Assembly (NCBI GenBank): GCA_024138015.1
Contig: JAMXBB010000010.1
Location: 15,099,835 to 15,163,834, forward strand
DNA length: 64,000 nt
Source: Lumnitzera littorea
Taxonomy: Eukaryota; Streptophyta; Magnoliopsida; Myrtales; Combretaceae
Direction of reading: 5' to 3'
The notes under the pieces were generated by a model. That model was given only the letters and a program-made list of their open reading frames with translations, made no database searches and was not told where the DNA came from. The position numbers and the translations under genes are program-made. Below are positions 34,730 through 47,530 of this stretch, piece after piece; within the stretch, counting starts at the first letter, position 1; each line of letters opens with the position of its first letter.

Positions 34730-35150
34730 GCTTAAATTCAAACTTGCTTTGGAAACTAGAAATTTAAGTTTTTTTTTTTTTAAGTTTGATCGAATTTTAA
34801 ATTTTAAATTTAAGTTTAATAAAAAAATGTATATAATAAGTTTGAGTTTTACTTGATTAATTTTATTAAACTAAAATTTTTAATAATTTTTTTAATTAAT
34901 ACTAAATTTGCTTATATTTTAATAAATTAAAAATTATATAAAATTTGATTAAGCTTGCGAGTTTAACGAGCTTAATATTCCAAAACTTGAGCTCAATTTA
35001 ATTTATTATTTAAGTAGCTCGAACTCGCGACCTCGATCTCAACCTCGATTTTGACTCCACTGTTATTGAATCAAATTCGAAAAAAATTAAAGCCAAACTC
35101 GAATAGTTTATGAACCGACTTAATTTATTTACATCTCTAGTAGATCCTAT
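34730..35150. mobile_element. Candidate hAT-type MITE
   Basis: The right half is rich in GCTCGAACTCGCGACCTCGA-like words and ends in ATTTACATCTCTAGTAG. In reverse this gives TAGAGATGTAAAT, close to the TAGGGGTGTAAA ends of plant hAT MITEs. The left half has GCTTAAATTCAAACTTG near 34731-34747. No coding sequence is present. It lies about 110 bp upstream of the sHSP promoter. Ends are inferred. Confidence 0.4.
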
Positions 35151-38050
35151 CTTGACTTTCGTGCACTTTAATAATCATGTAGATGGGGTTATTACAAGCA
35201 ATTAGGAAAATAGAGGGCGTTGGTTAAAGGTTTTGTTGTATCATTATCAATTTTCATATGGTACTCTGGTAGGTATATCTAATTTCCAAATCTAGCTAAT
35301 CCTTATGGATTATGTTAGAGCTAGATTGCAATGGAAGTAAACCATTAATTCCATCTCAATCTTGAGAACTGATACTAGGCAATTTGAATTATATATATAC
35401 TAGTAGATGGTATTGATATTATATATGCAAAAATATTAAATTTAGCGTTTTAAAAAAATTCTTTAACATAATACAATGACTAAATTAAATTATACGAGAT
35501 TATATATTTAAAAAAAAAATACAAAGCGATCTTTTACTTAAATACATGTCACTTTATGGTTTCATCAAGTAACTCCTATTTATCTTAGTAATAATGGATT
35601 TTCATCCTTAGACTTAAATGCTCAGCACAAAGCCAATTTGTCTTAAGTTATGAGTTGCATCAAATACAAAGATAATACTCTTGACTAAGCTTTAATGTGG
35701 CTCTTAGTTGGTTTGCACCATTAATTCAACACTTTTGTAGCTGACCTTTTACTAGAGTTTTTATAGCTTGCTACAACTTTGCTAATCAACACTTTTTAGG
35801 GCTCGATCTCTAAGGCCTAGCTCATAGAGATTTAGATATTTAAATATCAAAATATGGGTATGAACAGTTTGATAGTTGTCAGTTTGATAGTTGTCAAGAT
35901 AGTATCCACCCAATTGCATATTTCTTGCATGGTTTGCATACAACTAAATCTAGGAAATACCATATGTAAGTAACTATTCAACTGCTTCTCGTTACAATTA
36001 TCAAATAAAAGCTTATAAATATAAGAATTTACTCTCAATAAAGACTTTCTATGCAATCTACTCGGTTAACTACTCTTTACATACTCATATGCCCTACTTA
36101 CGCATCAAAATGGCTATGCCAAATTTGGTTGCAATACTTCAAAGCCTAACTTTTGTTTATTTTGCAAATCTCAAATATCAACCCAAGATCGACAACAACA
36201 TATCCTACTAACACATAATTCCATCATTTACTTTCTTTCTTTCTTATGATTTATTAAACTAATATATTGTAATACATCAAAAGTGTAAAGAAAGCCCCAT
36301 TATTATATAGATATATATGTATATATATATATATATATAAATTTCTTTTCGAACATAAAAATAGATAAAATAATCACAAATTGAAAGTGAAAGAATCGTT
36401 TCTGACAACAGCTATTAGGAGCCACAAATCGCTAACAGTAGAAGTGGAACCGGGCACTTTTTAGATATATCTTCGTAATGGCATCTTGGATGGGGCAAGG
36501 TGGATTTCTTTTTTGTATTATAAATGGCATGGGCATGGGGATTCCTCTCAACAAGGATGATTAGATGAATTGTGGATGGGTATTGAGTTTATATTATTGA
36601 TTGGCCTCACATTTATCTGTTTTAAAATACAAGTTTATATCCGATTTATAGGACCTTATTTAGAGGTTTGCTCATATGGGACTCTTTTGCGCTGGTTTAT
36701 CTAGACTTAGCTAGTCATCACGATTCACGCTAGAACTAGACCGACAATGGCTGCTTCAACATGAAACTAACTAGAATGGAGCCACAAATTCGAACTGAGA
36801 GGAGCTATTATCGGCTATAGATGTTTGGAACGGTTAACCGCTAGTCTTAGAATTGGAACTAACGCATGATTGCTGTGCCAACGCAAATCGTTAAGAAATA
36901 AGTTAGCACGGACCTTGAGCCGGTGAGAAATCCTGTTTAGATTCAAACGGTATTAATTAACATGACTCTACGATCGAAAATCCCCCAAAACCTTGGTATA
37001 TATTTTAAAACCATGGTATGAATTTATTAGCACTATAAGTCCTTTGCCTTAGCCAAAATTCTTAACCTAGCCTAAATTTCAAAAGAAAAGCTCGGAGAAT
37101 TTGATTAGGATTTAAATATAGGGCAAGTGAGTTATAATTTAAAGTTATCTTAATTATATACAAGTTAATGTTACAAATAGTATTTAAACTTTATTAAAAT
37201 GTGCAATTTAATATTCATACTTTAAAAAGATCAAATTACTACATAATCAAAATTTTCATCGTTATTTTTGTTATTTCAATTAACTTTATCAAATATATTT
37301 ATTGATGTAGATATAGATATGAAACGAAAAGTAAATACTTCAACAACCTTAAAATCAAGGGTGGCCGACGATTTATAAAGGGTTGCATGACCCCTACTAG
37401 ATGCTTGTTAACCACCCCTTACCGTTAGGATGGCAAGAACGAGCAATTAAGACAAAATAAGTCACTATTCACTTTAAAAAGTAGGCATTCAATTCAACGA
37501 AAGTCATAGATCCACTTGTGTTTCATTCTTATATTCACATTGGCAATGGACTTGATAGAATTAGTTTAAGTAAAAAAAATAATCACCAAAACTTTAAATA
37601 GTAGATTAATCTTTTCAAAATACGAATTGTAAATTACATATTTTAGTAAAATTTTAGATACTACAAACCTATCATGTTTCTATTTCTCAATCTCCCTGCA
37701 CCCGTTAAGAAAGATACAGTAATCTAAATTGTTTAGCGGTCATGAGTTCTATCTTTCTCTTTATTTAAATACGACAGCAAACAGTAAAACAAAATACAAG
37801 GACACAAATGGTGATAAGAAACCTTGATAACAACCATATGCCTGACTATATTTCAGTAATTGATTTTGATTATTATATTAATTTCCTAATTTCTCATATA
37901 TAGTTGCATTTACCGTTAAGAACAGACAAATTTCTGACGCTAAATTGCATTTTAGTCAACTTCCGTGACTTTTGTCCTAAAACAAAACGTTGAGGTGAAC
38001 GAAAACGTGCTTGTTCACTTACTTTTGTTAGTTCTTTGCAGAATGGATAA
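35151..38050. other. Intergenic DNA between the sHSP and SAC genes
   Basis: No coding gene is visible over 2.9 kb. Small features are a short direct repeat (GTTTGATAGTTGTCA twice, about 35869-35896) and a TA microsatellite at about 36305-36338. A somewhat GC-richer block at 36640-36960 may be an old transposon fragment. The frame at 35847-36056 is not recognised. Confidence 0.5.
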
Positions 38051-38055
38051 ATTAT

Positions 38056-38061
38056 TTTATT
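38056..38061 (-). terminator. Candidate poly(A) signal of the SAC gene
   Basis: The minus strand reads AATAAA about 375 nt beyond the SAC stop codon at 38437. It is the nearest exact match I noted. Plant poly(A) signals are loose, so the true 3' end could differ. Confidence 0.35.
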
Positions 38062-38436
38062 GAACAATTAAGATAGAAAGACAAAATTGGATAAGGGCCC
38101 TAGAAAACTGACGTAACCATATACGCTCCCCTAGCAAATTCCCTAGAAATATTTACAAAATTGGGATAAATACTCCAAAGAATAAGCTATTAAATATACT
38201 GCTAAGCTTCCTGAAATACAGATGCACTGCTACGACTTGAATGGATGCTGCGTATTTACATGAACCTGAAAAGAATGCCTCATGGGGAGGTTGATTCTGT
38301 AAACGGCCACTCTTCTTTTGCTTTTCCTCTCGCCATTTATTTCCAGTGCTTGATCACGATCCTGCGCATTGGATTGAAGCGGATAAAAATTGTGAGAAAT
38401 GTCAGGTGGGGTTGGTTAGATGTTGAAGGTGGATAA

Positions 38437-41400
38437 TTAAGGGAATAGCATTTCCCCATGGTTCACCCATCGCACAAAGTTATCGGAAAATTCAGCAGGA
38501 AACGTATTTTGAGTAACCTCTGCTCCCGATAGCTCCTTTCCCTGGAGAAGAAGGAAGGTCCACTATTTAGTCAATATCACTGGGAAACATATAGAAATGT
38601 ATAAGCCAATCTAGCTATGTGCTAATGAAAACGAGCCATTGAAACCACAGACATGGACAAAGTCATTGTCCTATCTTCTATAGTTGTCCGTGATGCAACT
38701 ACATGCACCTATCCGATGACAATGGAAATATCAAGTGAAGATGACGACAGTGCCTTCTTGTGCATTTGGGAGATGCTCATACATAAGATCAATATGTTTA
38801 TGTGGGTATCCATAAAAGTCACACGTATTGTACAGCAGCTCCAAACTATCTAGGAACCAATTTACAGCAAGTGTCAACTTAGATGAGCTTCTGCCGCTTC
38901 GGATGAATTGATGAAGAGATGATAATGTTACTTAGGCATGTTCACCGTGAATTTTGGAAACTAATGTGGGCAATTATATTTCAGGTCTTAGAAGGGAAAG
39001 GGATTAGATGGTGCATGTATTGTGCTGCAAATTAATGGAGCAAAGATTTTTTTAATGGATTTATACAGGTTGCTCTCTAAATCATTCCGAAACCTATACA
39101 ATGTAGAGAAGTACAAAATTCATAAAGAATGAGAAGGAAATAACAGTACACTCACCTTCATTAGAGATCCAGACTCACTTGTTGATAGGGCTGAATCGGT
39201 CCTTAACCTATTTGCGCTATTATCTCGAGGTAGGCCCAAAATAGATGACCTGTATTACCGAAGTAAAAATGTTTGTATGATGATCCGAAATTGATCATAT
39301 CATCTCATTTTAACAAGATTACTAACAGAACACTGAAAGCAGTGCTGTAGGAAAAAGCAGAGTAAAAGAACAAAGCTGAATTCCTAAGTTTCACTGTTAA
39401 TAGGAAATAGTACTAGTGAAGTGGCCAATAATATACCATGTAGAAAGGAATGTAAATGATGATGAACTCTGACAATCTAGAAAGAATATTAAGCTTAATG
39501 GCAAACTCTGTCATCAAAGCTCCTTTTTGGCCAACTCAGCTGTCAAGTTAAGAAAATGGGCATACCACAATAGTTCAAGCAAGACACCATGTTCTCTTAG
39601 ATATATTTTCAGAAAGCATTAAGCAAAAGCCACTGTCTAGGTAAACTTTGGTACTGGTTGGATCCCAAGGAAAAGGAGGTAAGTTGTCATTCCTTTTGCT
39701 TTAATAAAAAATGTCAAGTAAATTGAAAAGGTACCTCTCATATATTTCTTCCTCACATGAGTTTCCTGATGATGACAGCCAGTCAAAATCCAGGAAGTTT
39801 GAACTGTTAAAGGCATCCCCATGCTCATCATAACATATGTTGTCACAATCTAGACATTCATCCTCTTGGATATCCTTGAAAAGTTCTCTACCAGACAGTG
39901 ATGGTGTATACCTGCCACAGAACAAACTTCATGTGAATTCTTTTCTTATTTAAATAATTTGTCAACCTGTCAAGCAAAACTAGATGAGTCAAGCACACCC
40001 AGGTTTCTTAATGGTGCCCTTCACCCCTTGAAAGAGGCAGTTAAGTACAGCATGGATTTAGAAATAATGTCATGTTGGTGAAAGTGTACAACATTCCAGT
40101 GCAACCAGCTGTTATAAGATCACCGTTAATTAGAAATGTCCTACAATTTCCAGATTTCAGCACCAGCCAAAATTCCACAGAAAAAGTCCAATGATGACTA
40201 ATCAACCATTATAACCACATTTTCATGACAAAGAGAACTGCTGAATCCATCAATACAAATTCTTATGAAAGACACACCCACCATGATTAGCAATACATGA
40301 TTATGATGGGAGATGCTCCAAAAGCATGAAATAGTCATTATGCGTTGTGCCTGTCTCCAGACGCCAGTGCACTTAGTTTCATATAAGATAGATCTGACTA
40401 ATAGTATCATTTTCTTTTAACAATTTGATGAAGAAACAGAACTTCTGGAAATCCCGCACCAGAGTCCGATAAAGGTTAGTGGGATCTAATGCCCTCTAAA
40501 CCTTCAGTCATCAAAGAATACTTATTCACACAGTTCAAAAATATTCTCAAGGACAATGGCTACATTTGAGAAGAAAGAAATTTATTGCATAAATAGCATG
40601 CTAACATATCAAAGAAAAAATAACATCGAAGGCACCTGCAGCCACTTGCTTCACTGTCAGAAGTCAAGATCTCTGGTGTTGATTCTAAGAGACTCTTATT
40701 ACCCCGTCGTGCATTCTCAGATAAGGGCTGGTTGTGAATGAGCTTTTTGGTTGCCATTGGTGTGTCTGATTCGGTTTCACAGAGTATGTTGCCATCGGAG
40801 AGTGATCTTTTTATAAATGACCTACAAAGAAGAAATGCATTATTTTGAGAAATTAATGAAAACATGGAAACATTGTTGACAGGTTCTAGGGTTCGATTTT
40901 TAAAAAAGATTGGATTTTTACTAAGAATTATAGAGAAGATATAAACTTTAAGAAGAATTAGGGCTAAAATGAGGAATTTTATTGATAGAATGAAAGAAAG
41001 AAGACAGTAGTTGCCATGGATGACAACTTCAAGAGCCAAACCCTCAAGAGCTTGCTCTCCAATTCTCTTACCTAGGAGAACCTCACCAAACTGACAAAAT
41101 TTTCTGCCCTCCTCTCTTTTACTTACTAATAACCTTTTATATCGACACAATATCCAATATTTACAAATATGCACTCACTAATACACTCATACTAACACAT
41201 TATACACTCACTAATGCAACACATATTAACATACACAGTACTACTACACTAGACACTTAAGTCATCCCTAGCAAGATCATATCAATTGTTATCAAATATT
41301 ATCTAACAGTAACCTAATTCAGTTTACTTTCGATCTAGACTGCTTATTATCTTAGAATTATGATAGAACTAACTTAGTTATAGATGCAATGAGTAATGCC

Positions 41401-44400
41401 TTCCTTTGTAACAAAAGGATAATCAGTTTTTCATTATGCTCAAATAAAAAAAAAACCCATATATTTTCTTCTAAATATTAAATTAACATATCCAAAGAAA
41501 ACATTGATGATAAAAATTAGAAGACAAAGAGGTTACTGTATTTATCTTTCCTTCTTTATATTTTAACCATATTTAAACAAACATTAGTAATGCAGATAAA
41601 AAACTAGTTGCTTTTGTTTCTCATTTTTAAGAATTTGTTAAACACTTCTTTTATTATAAATATTGATGTCTATAGAAAAGTAGGTTTTTATTTAGTTAAC
41701 CCACTTATATACCTTTTATGTTCTAATCAATATATCTGTTCAATCTCTAAGAAATACTAGAGTAAAATTAGTATATAAATGGGAAGGAGATTTAATATGA
41801 TTTTTAAACAAATTGAGGCTGGGGAAGAGGTGGTTGTTAGCAAAAATAGTGATGAAATCCAATATTGAGTCTAGAAGGATACGAGAAAAAACTAGAGCAC
41901 AAAATTTAGCTCACATGCTACCAGGTGGCACAGGACAATTTTCCTCACCAGGAACCTAGAGTTATCGTGCCCCACATCAGCCACACACACTAATGTGTTT
42001 CACTAAGCTCTTCTAATATTTTATTTGTCTAAAACATTTCCAGACAGGAAACATCCTCTCGTGTTGTTACTTGTTTGACACCATAAGCACACTATCCTGT
42101 TTGCCTATAGAAAATTTAAATTTCAAAACTATGACAAGTTACCGATTATGAGAATTTCCAGTTCAACAAAACGCAATTCTGGCATCTGTTAACCTCAAGG
42201 CAAAATACCTGGTGTTTTCATTGTCATAAGGACCACACCTACGAACACCATGATGCTGGTCGGAATCCAGCTCCCACAGGGCAGGTTTACCTTGCTGAGG
42301 CTGGAAGTAGCCCAGAAACCTGCTCAGAAAATAAAGTATTAATTTAAAGAAGAGAAAACACATTATAAAGCTAATAACAGTTAGGTGAAATATAGCCGAC
42401 ATACACATTAATGGCATCCTGTTTCTCAGCATCCACGTAGGCATTGCTGTAATATCGTTGTAGAGTTCTAAAAAATTCTTGGGACTGTGTTGCTGCTTTC
42501 CAGTGACCTCTTCGCTCACAAAATATCTGTTTAGTAATTGAAAACATTATCGTGAGCCATTAGCAAGACAAGAGTTGGTTACAACAACGGGAAGAGTGCA
42601 ATGAGATGTTGATGTCTGAAGCAGAACAAATAAATAAATAATTATGCAGCTTTAGTTACTTAGTATACAAAAGCTTCACTTTCCTTTTTCTTTTTTGTTA
42701 TTTAACCTCCTGTATTTTCTGAATACAAAGTCACATGGAACGCAATTTAATGTCAAGTTACCTTGTTATGCGCTGCAGAGCCGCCATATTGCAATGCAAG
42801 TGTGTCTCCCATTGTCTCATAGATACCCATCAGATCTTCAGCCAGTGGATTCTCCAAATCCATATTATCTGACTCCAGAAATCCAAGAGTATGCAGCTGC
42901 CTTCCAAGTGCAACAAAGCCAAAGGCAAATTGTGCAACATTAGTTCGATCTAAACAATCTATGCAATTGGTCCTTAAAACTCCCTTTTGAAACATTGGCA
43001 GCTTTGCTTTTAGGCTGCCACTGCTGCCGATTTCTGTTTCCTGGCTATCAGTGTCATCACTGTTTGAGAAGTTTTGCGAATTGCTGTCACCACTTTCACT
43101 GTTGCTGCATAATGTTCATTAATGTCAAATTAAAAGTTCATGTGCCTTTATATGCTTGAATGATAAAATAAAGAACAAAGTTGTGCACAAAGTTTGCTGC
43201 CTGTTGTGTCATACGTACTCAAAGTAGGATGAAATTGATGATCCATCCCTTCTCAAAGTTGATGCCATTTGACAATAGAATATGCCTGTTAAGTCCAGCG
43301 CATATGCAGCCACTCTTGTAAGAAGATCCAGCACATTGGCAGACTTGCTGGCCAGAAGAGGAAAAAATATATATATATATTGTTAAAATCAGATGAAACA
43401 AGAAACAGAAAAGTGTAATTCAGAGATTTGTGGTTTCTTGCAGAAATTTTCAGTTTGTTATGCCAAGAGACCTAACCCACTACCTCCTAGGTTGTCCTTA
43501 CATTAAAACAGAACACTTTTAAGCAGAATACTGTACTTTGTCATATTGAGTGCATTTCAGCCCTTTATCGACCATCAGAGACCTTGGAGAAAGATCAGTT
43601 TCATGTTAGAAATGTAAGAGATAATGTCACTTATCAGGTTTTGCCCTCACTTGTCTATTCGTTTTGAGCCAATCATATGTTCACCAACAAGAAACCATCC
43701 ATGAAATGACATACTTTACAAAAGGTTAAGTGTCTTGCAGGAGAAATTTAAACATACTCTCTGAAGTGCTTGTGTAGATCCCAGTGTAAAAACCGAAGGC
43801 GATTATCTTCCGGTAAACTTTTGTTGATAATTCTAATGGCATTTGCAAACTCTGCTCGGAGAATACTTTCACGAGGTTTTCTCTCACGAGTCTGTTAAAT
43901 GAAACAAGGAAAGGAATACAATATGTTGAGTATTGTTGTTGTACATAAGTAGAACCATCATAAATCTCCACATGCACACAAATTTTAAATCTTTCCCCAA
44001 GATAAAAAAAGTTACGACCTTAATTAAATTTAGAATAATTATTGGATTGCCATATCTGTTGACCAGATTTTGAAAATGAAGCTTTGTTGCTTCATACTTA
44101 GGATCCTTCTTTGACACTGCACAAAGAAAGTGATGTGTAAGAGCAATGTGGTTGAAAATTTAACATTCATATTTTTGAATATCTTACATATGATATCCGG
44201 TTTCAGATTCAATTTTGAAGTCTCTTGAGACCAGAAAAGAGGAATTGATCCTCGAATTTGCACCACAGAACTTATTCGCATAGGGCTTCCCTCAGGTACA
44301 TCTTCAAATACAATTTGCTCTGTCTCAACATCATTGGCCACTCTGCCTTTCTCATTTACACCCCTTTTTAGATATCTGCATCCATATATTTTGTGAGGAT

Positions 44401-47104
44401 CATTCAAGAAAGAGAAGCAAGAGGATAAGAAAACTGTTTAAAACTTATCAGTAGCTGTTGATTATATTTCCCTCAATGTAAATGCTACTGTGAGAATGGA
44501 TGATACAAAAGCCACTAAGGAAGTTGTTGTCAACTTGAAATATAAACAAGGTTTATATTAGATCAGGTTTCTAAAGGATGGATCATGGTCAGCATGACTG
44601 AACACACCAGATAGAAAGATGATATTACAACAGCAGCCAAATCATCTACATTATTATACAAGGAATACCTGGTTCCAGCATAATGTCGTGACCGCCTGGC
44701 AATCAGGGTCAACTTGAAAGCCTTGCTAGAGACTGAAAGATTCACCTGGATTCCAAAACCAGGAACATAAAATTAGGGATTCCACACAGTATGACACGCC
44801 ACTTAGCATTAGACGGTAGATTATTTTGTTTATTACTTAGCATTAGACGGTAGATTATTTTGTTTATTCTCAATAGAGAATTGCTGGCAAGTAAGGAAAA
44901 AGGAAAAAGAAGCAAGAAAGTTCAAGTAAGTGAATATCAGATATGTCAAAACCACCCTTAGCACTATCAGGAGAATCTATCGTAGCAGAAGTTTCTATGG
45001 ACACTAGTGTTCTCACAAACATTACAGTGTAAATATTCAAATGTCAAACCTGTTTAAAGAAGCCATGTACTAATGCAACTGTCCATGATGTACTCTTGAG
45101 GTTAATCCGAATTTCACGTGTTAAATACTCATTCCAGACGAACATTGTTTCATGGAGGATCTGTCCAGATTCATTATCACATAAGTTCTTCTGAAGACTA
45201 CGCATAATGGGGTATGAGTAGCTGAAAAAGAAGTCCTTCGTGAGATCTACTGTGCCAAGCAGCTTCTTGTATCTATGTTGACAAGCAAAAGACACGAAGC
45301 AACAAGATTACTACATGTTTTTCTTTTCCAAGGGGGAGGAGCAAATGTAAGAGTGACATAATCCACGCAATTTAGAGGGCAGAAAAAGTAAAAATGATTA
45401 CAACGAATTCTCCCTGCAATGGCACCTTCATAATAAATGCACTATATTCATCAGGATGGCAATGGAATCTGCCAATGGGTTTCTAATTACAAAAGCTTAA
45501 AAAATCCTGGCATGCTGGACTAAATAAGCAAAATGCACTTGTGAAGATTGAGATACTTCACATTAAGTTTTTTAGCAAGGTAATAATATGTCACACATAT
45601 AATAAGTCATGAAGTATGTGACACCAGGAAAAAATAATTACTTGTTTAGTACAGCATTTTCCAACAATATAATAAAGAAGCTCAAACTCATAGTTTGTTC
45701 CCACATGTACAGTCCCATCAGAAAAAAAAAGAAATCTTAGCTACTCAAATCATCTAAAAACGAAAGAAAATGACTTAAACCAAAAACTTTATTCCTCAGG
45801 TTTCCTGAATTGTACCAAGGATATGTTACATTTACAAGCAGAATGGACAAAAGACCTGTTTTCATTCTTAGAGAAATTCATATTTGACTGCACAGGAGAA
45901 TTTGGAATTGGAATCATTTCAGTCTTGGCTACAGAATAAATCGCATGGCCGGAAATAGTGCCAATCTTCCTTCTCTTTGTAATAATCAGCATGTAATGAG
46001 GCCCCAAAAATTTTATGAACCCTAAACAAATAAAGGGAAAAAGGTGAGAATAGCTTCTTTACAATCAGTACAGTACAATTAACTGCCCAACATGCATACC
46101 AATAATCCCAAAACATTCCGTCACAAACTTAAGGCCACCAGTGGATCGGTTCCCTTCATGTATCCGTTCCAGCAACTCTGTACACTCATATTCCGTGTAT
46201 GTGGTAGGATCTTCAAGAATATTTAGCTCGGCAGGATCTGATCTGTCTATTTTTAACACCCTCCAGAAGGTCTTGTTTTCATCTCTTCCCATCATATAGA
46301 AGTTCTATACCACACAAAAAGGAATGTGAATTAGTCATCAGTTTATGCATCGGCTGAAGCCTAATTGAGCAATGATCACAGACTCACAGCAAGTTAAAAA
46401 GACATTAATTTTTGATATAACAAATGGTGAGGTCGCAGCAAGACATTCAATTTGAAAACAAATTATTCTAGAAATTTGTCTGTGACAGTAATTTAACCAC
46501 ATTCGATCACGGAAAATTCTGATTAGTTTGCAGAAAAATCACCTATGCATAATTACAAGCATGCTTCTGCACCCACACGCACATCCAACTAACCTATTTC
46601 CCTCGACGAACATGACTTCATCACAACATAAAGGATGAATACAGCACCATTAAGTGCATTAAAAATCAACTAATGCTCCAGTCTACGTAGTCTACCAGCA
46701 GAGTTAACAAAACCGGACGAACGAACATATCACAGCGCATAAACACGTATTTAAATTGAACCGCACCCTAATACTTGCTTTCATGCAACTATTGCTGCAT
46801 GAAACATTCATATTCGTATAATATAGGTAAATTAACAACAAAACTAAATCGAAACCAAGTCAAAATCACAAATTAAACTCATAATCTCACTCCAGAACAC
46901 GTATTACTCTAGAAACTAAACTTAAAATCAACTCAAATCCGCAGGAACTGCAAAAATTCAAATCTTTAACAGAATCCATTAAATTTCGCCGAAGTTAACG
47001 GATTCAACAACGAAATGCTCGTTAATACGTACGGCACAAGTCTCGTAGAGTTTGAATTTCTGCAAACAAGAAGCATTATTCTGTTCGATTTCCTCTGACG
47101 CCAT
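38437..47104 (-). CDS. SAC-domain phosphoinositide phosphatase (plant SAC2-SAC5 group), 16 exons, 809 aa
   Basis: This enzyme removes phosphate from membrane phosphoinositides. In Arabidopsis the SAC2-SAC5 group (Fig4-like) acts at the tonoplast on PI(3,5)P2. Coding exons on the minus strand: 47104-47033, 46304-46100, 46021-45856, 45272-45050, 44745-44669, 44375-44188, 44116-44019, 43891-43758, 43347-43219, 43104-42762, 42526-42405, 42319-42209, 40821-40636, 39911-39735, 39249-39156 and 38541-38437. All junctions are GT-AG with matching phases; the sum is 2430 nt including TAA. Residues 20-140 hold the N-terminal SAC region (ANFYMMGRDENKTFWRVLKI, then GFIKFLGPHYMLIITKRRK). RTNCIDCLDRTNV at about 475-487 contains the catalytic CX5R (C478-R484). 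LGYFQPQQGKPALWELDSD follows. The C-terminal part is Ser/Asp/Glu-rich and ends NFVRWVNHGEMLFP. There is no signal peptide or membrane helix. Length fits plant SAC2-4 (about 800-830 aa). I cannot choose among paralogues. Confidence 0.94.
40875..41340. repeat. Possible solo LTR in SAC intron 12
   Basis: Intron 12 (42208-40822) is by far the largest of the gene at about 1.4 kb. Its 3' part, from about 40875 to 41340, has GAGGAATTTTATTGATAGAATGAAAG, a GC-richer patch (TTGCCATGGATGACAAC, AGAGCTTGCTCTCC) and then repeated ACTCACTAATAC-type words. The mix recalls the poly(A)/R region of Ty1/copia LTRs. No clear TG/CA ends or target duplication were found. The 204-codon minus-strand frame 41174-40560 runs from here into exon 13 and is not a separate gene. 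Confidence 0.3.
44801..44868. repeat. 34-bp tandem duplication in SAC intron 4
   Basis: Two perfect adjacent copies of a 34-bp unit beginning ACTTAGCATTAGACGGTAGA lie at 44801-44834 and 44835-44868, in the intron between exons 4 and 5. Splice sites are not affected. Confidence 0.95.
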
Positions 47105-47530
47105 TCGGATCCGAGCCTGGTAAAGAGTTGTTCTCGAGTTATTGTTGTGCCGACTTGACTCAGTTAAACATAAAGAGCTCGATTCATTTCAAATCAGACT
47201 GCACAGTAATTTAAACAAGTTCCAGAAGCTCAAATCTATACATACGCTGGAAACATAGACACAGAATTTTGCACGAATAGCATTGAAAGATTGGAACTTG
47301 CAGGTACGAAATACGGAGATAGTATGCGAGAATAGCGTACAATCTTGAAATGTACGAAATTGGAGAGATTGCTTTCTGGAGGTAAGAGAGAGAATATGGG
47401 AGGAAGTAAACCAAACCAAACCAAGGAGGAGGAGGAGAAGAAGAAGAAGAGAAGGTATGGAGAGAGAAAGAAGAGAGAGAAGAATAGTTTTTTCAGTTTT
47501 GGAGTTCCTAGCCACTGTGTCCACACAAAT
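47105..47530 (-). promoter_or_regulatory. SAC 5' leader, with probable 5' UTR intron
   Basis: Nine bases upstream of the ATG the minus strand reads TTTACCAG-GCTCGG, a good splice acceptor, so the 5' UTR probably contains an intron. The first non-coding exon would lie higher up. It may lie around 47340-47500, where the minus strand is strongly CT-rich (complement of the AGGAGGAGGAGAAGAAG tract at 47425-47450), as plant 5' leaders often are. The donor site and transcription start are not certain. Confidence 0.4.

Noticed and set aside
40560..41174. 204-codon minus-strand frame
   Set aside because: It is SAC exon 13 (40821-40636) read on into intron sequence on both sides, not a separate gene.
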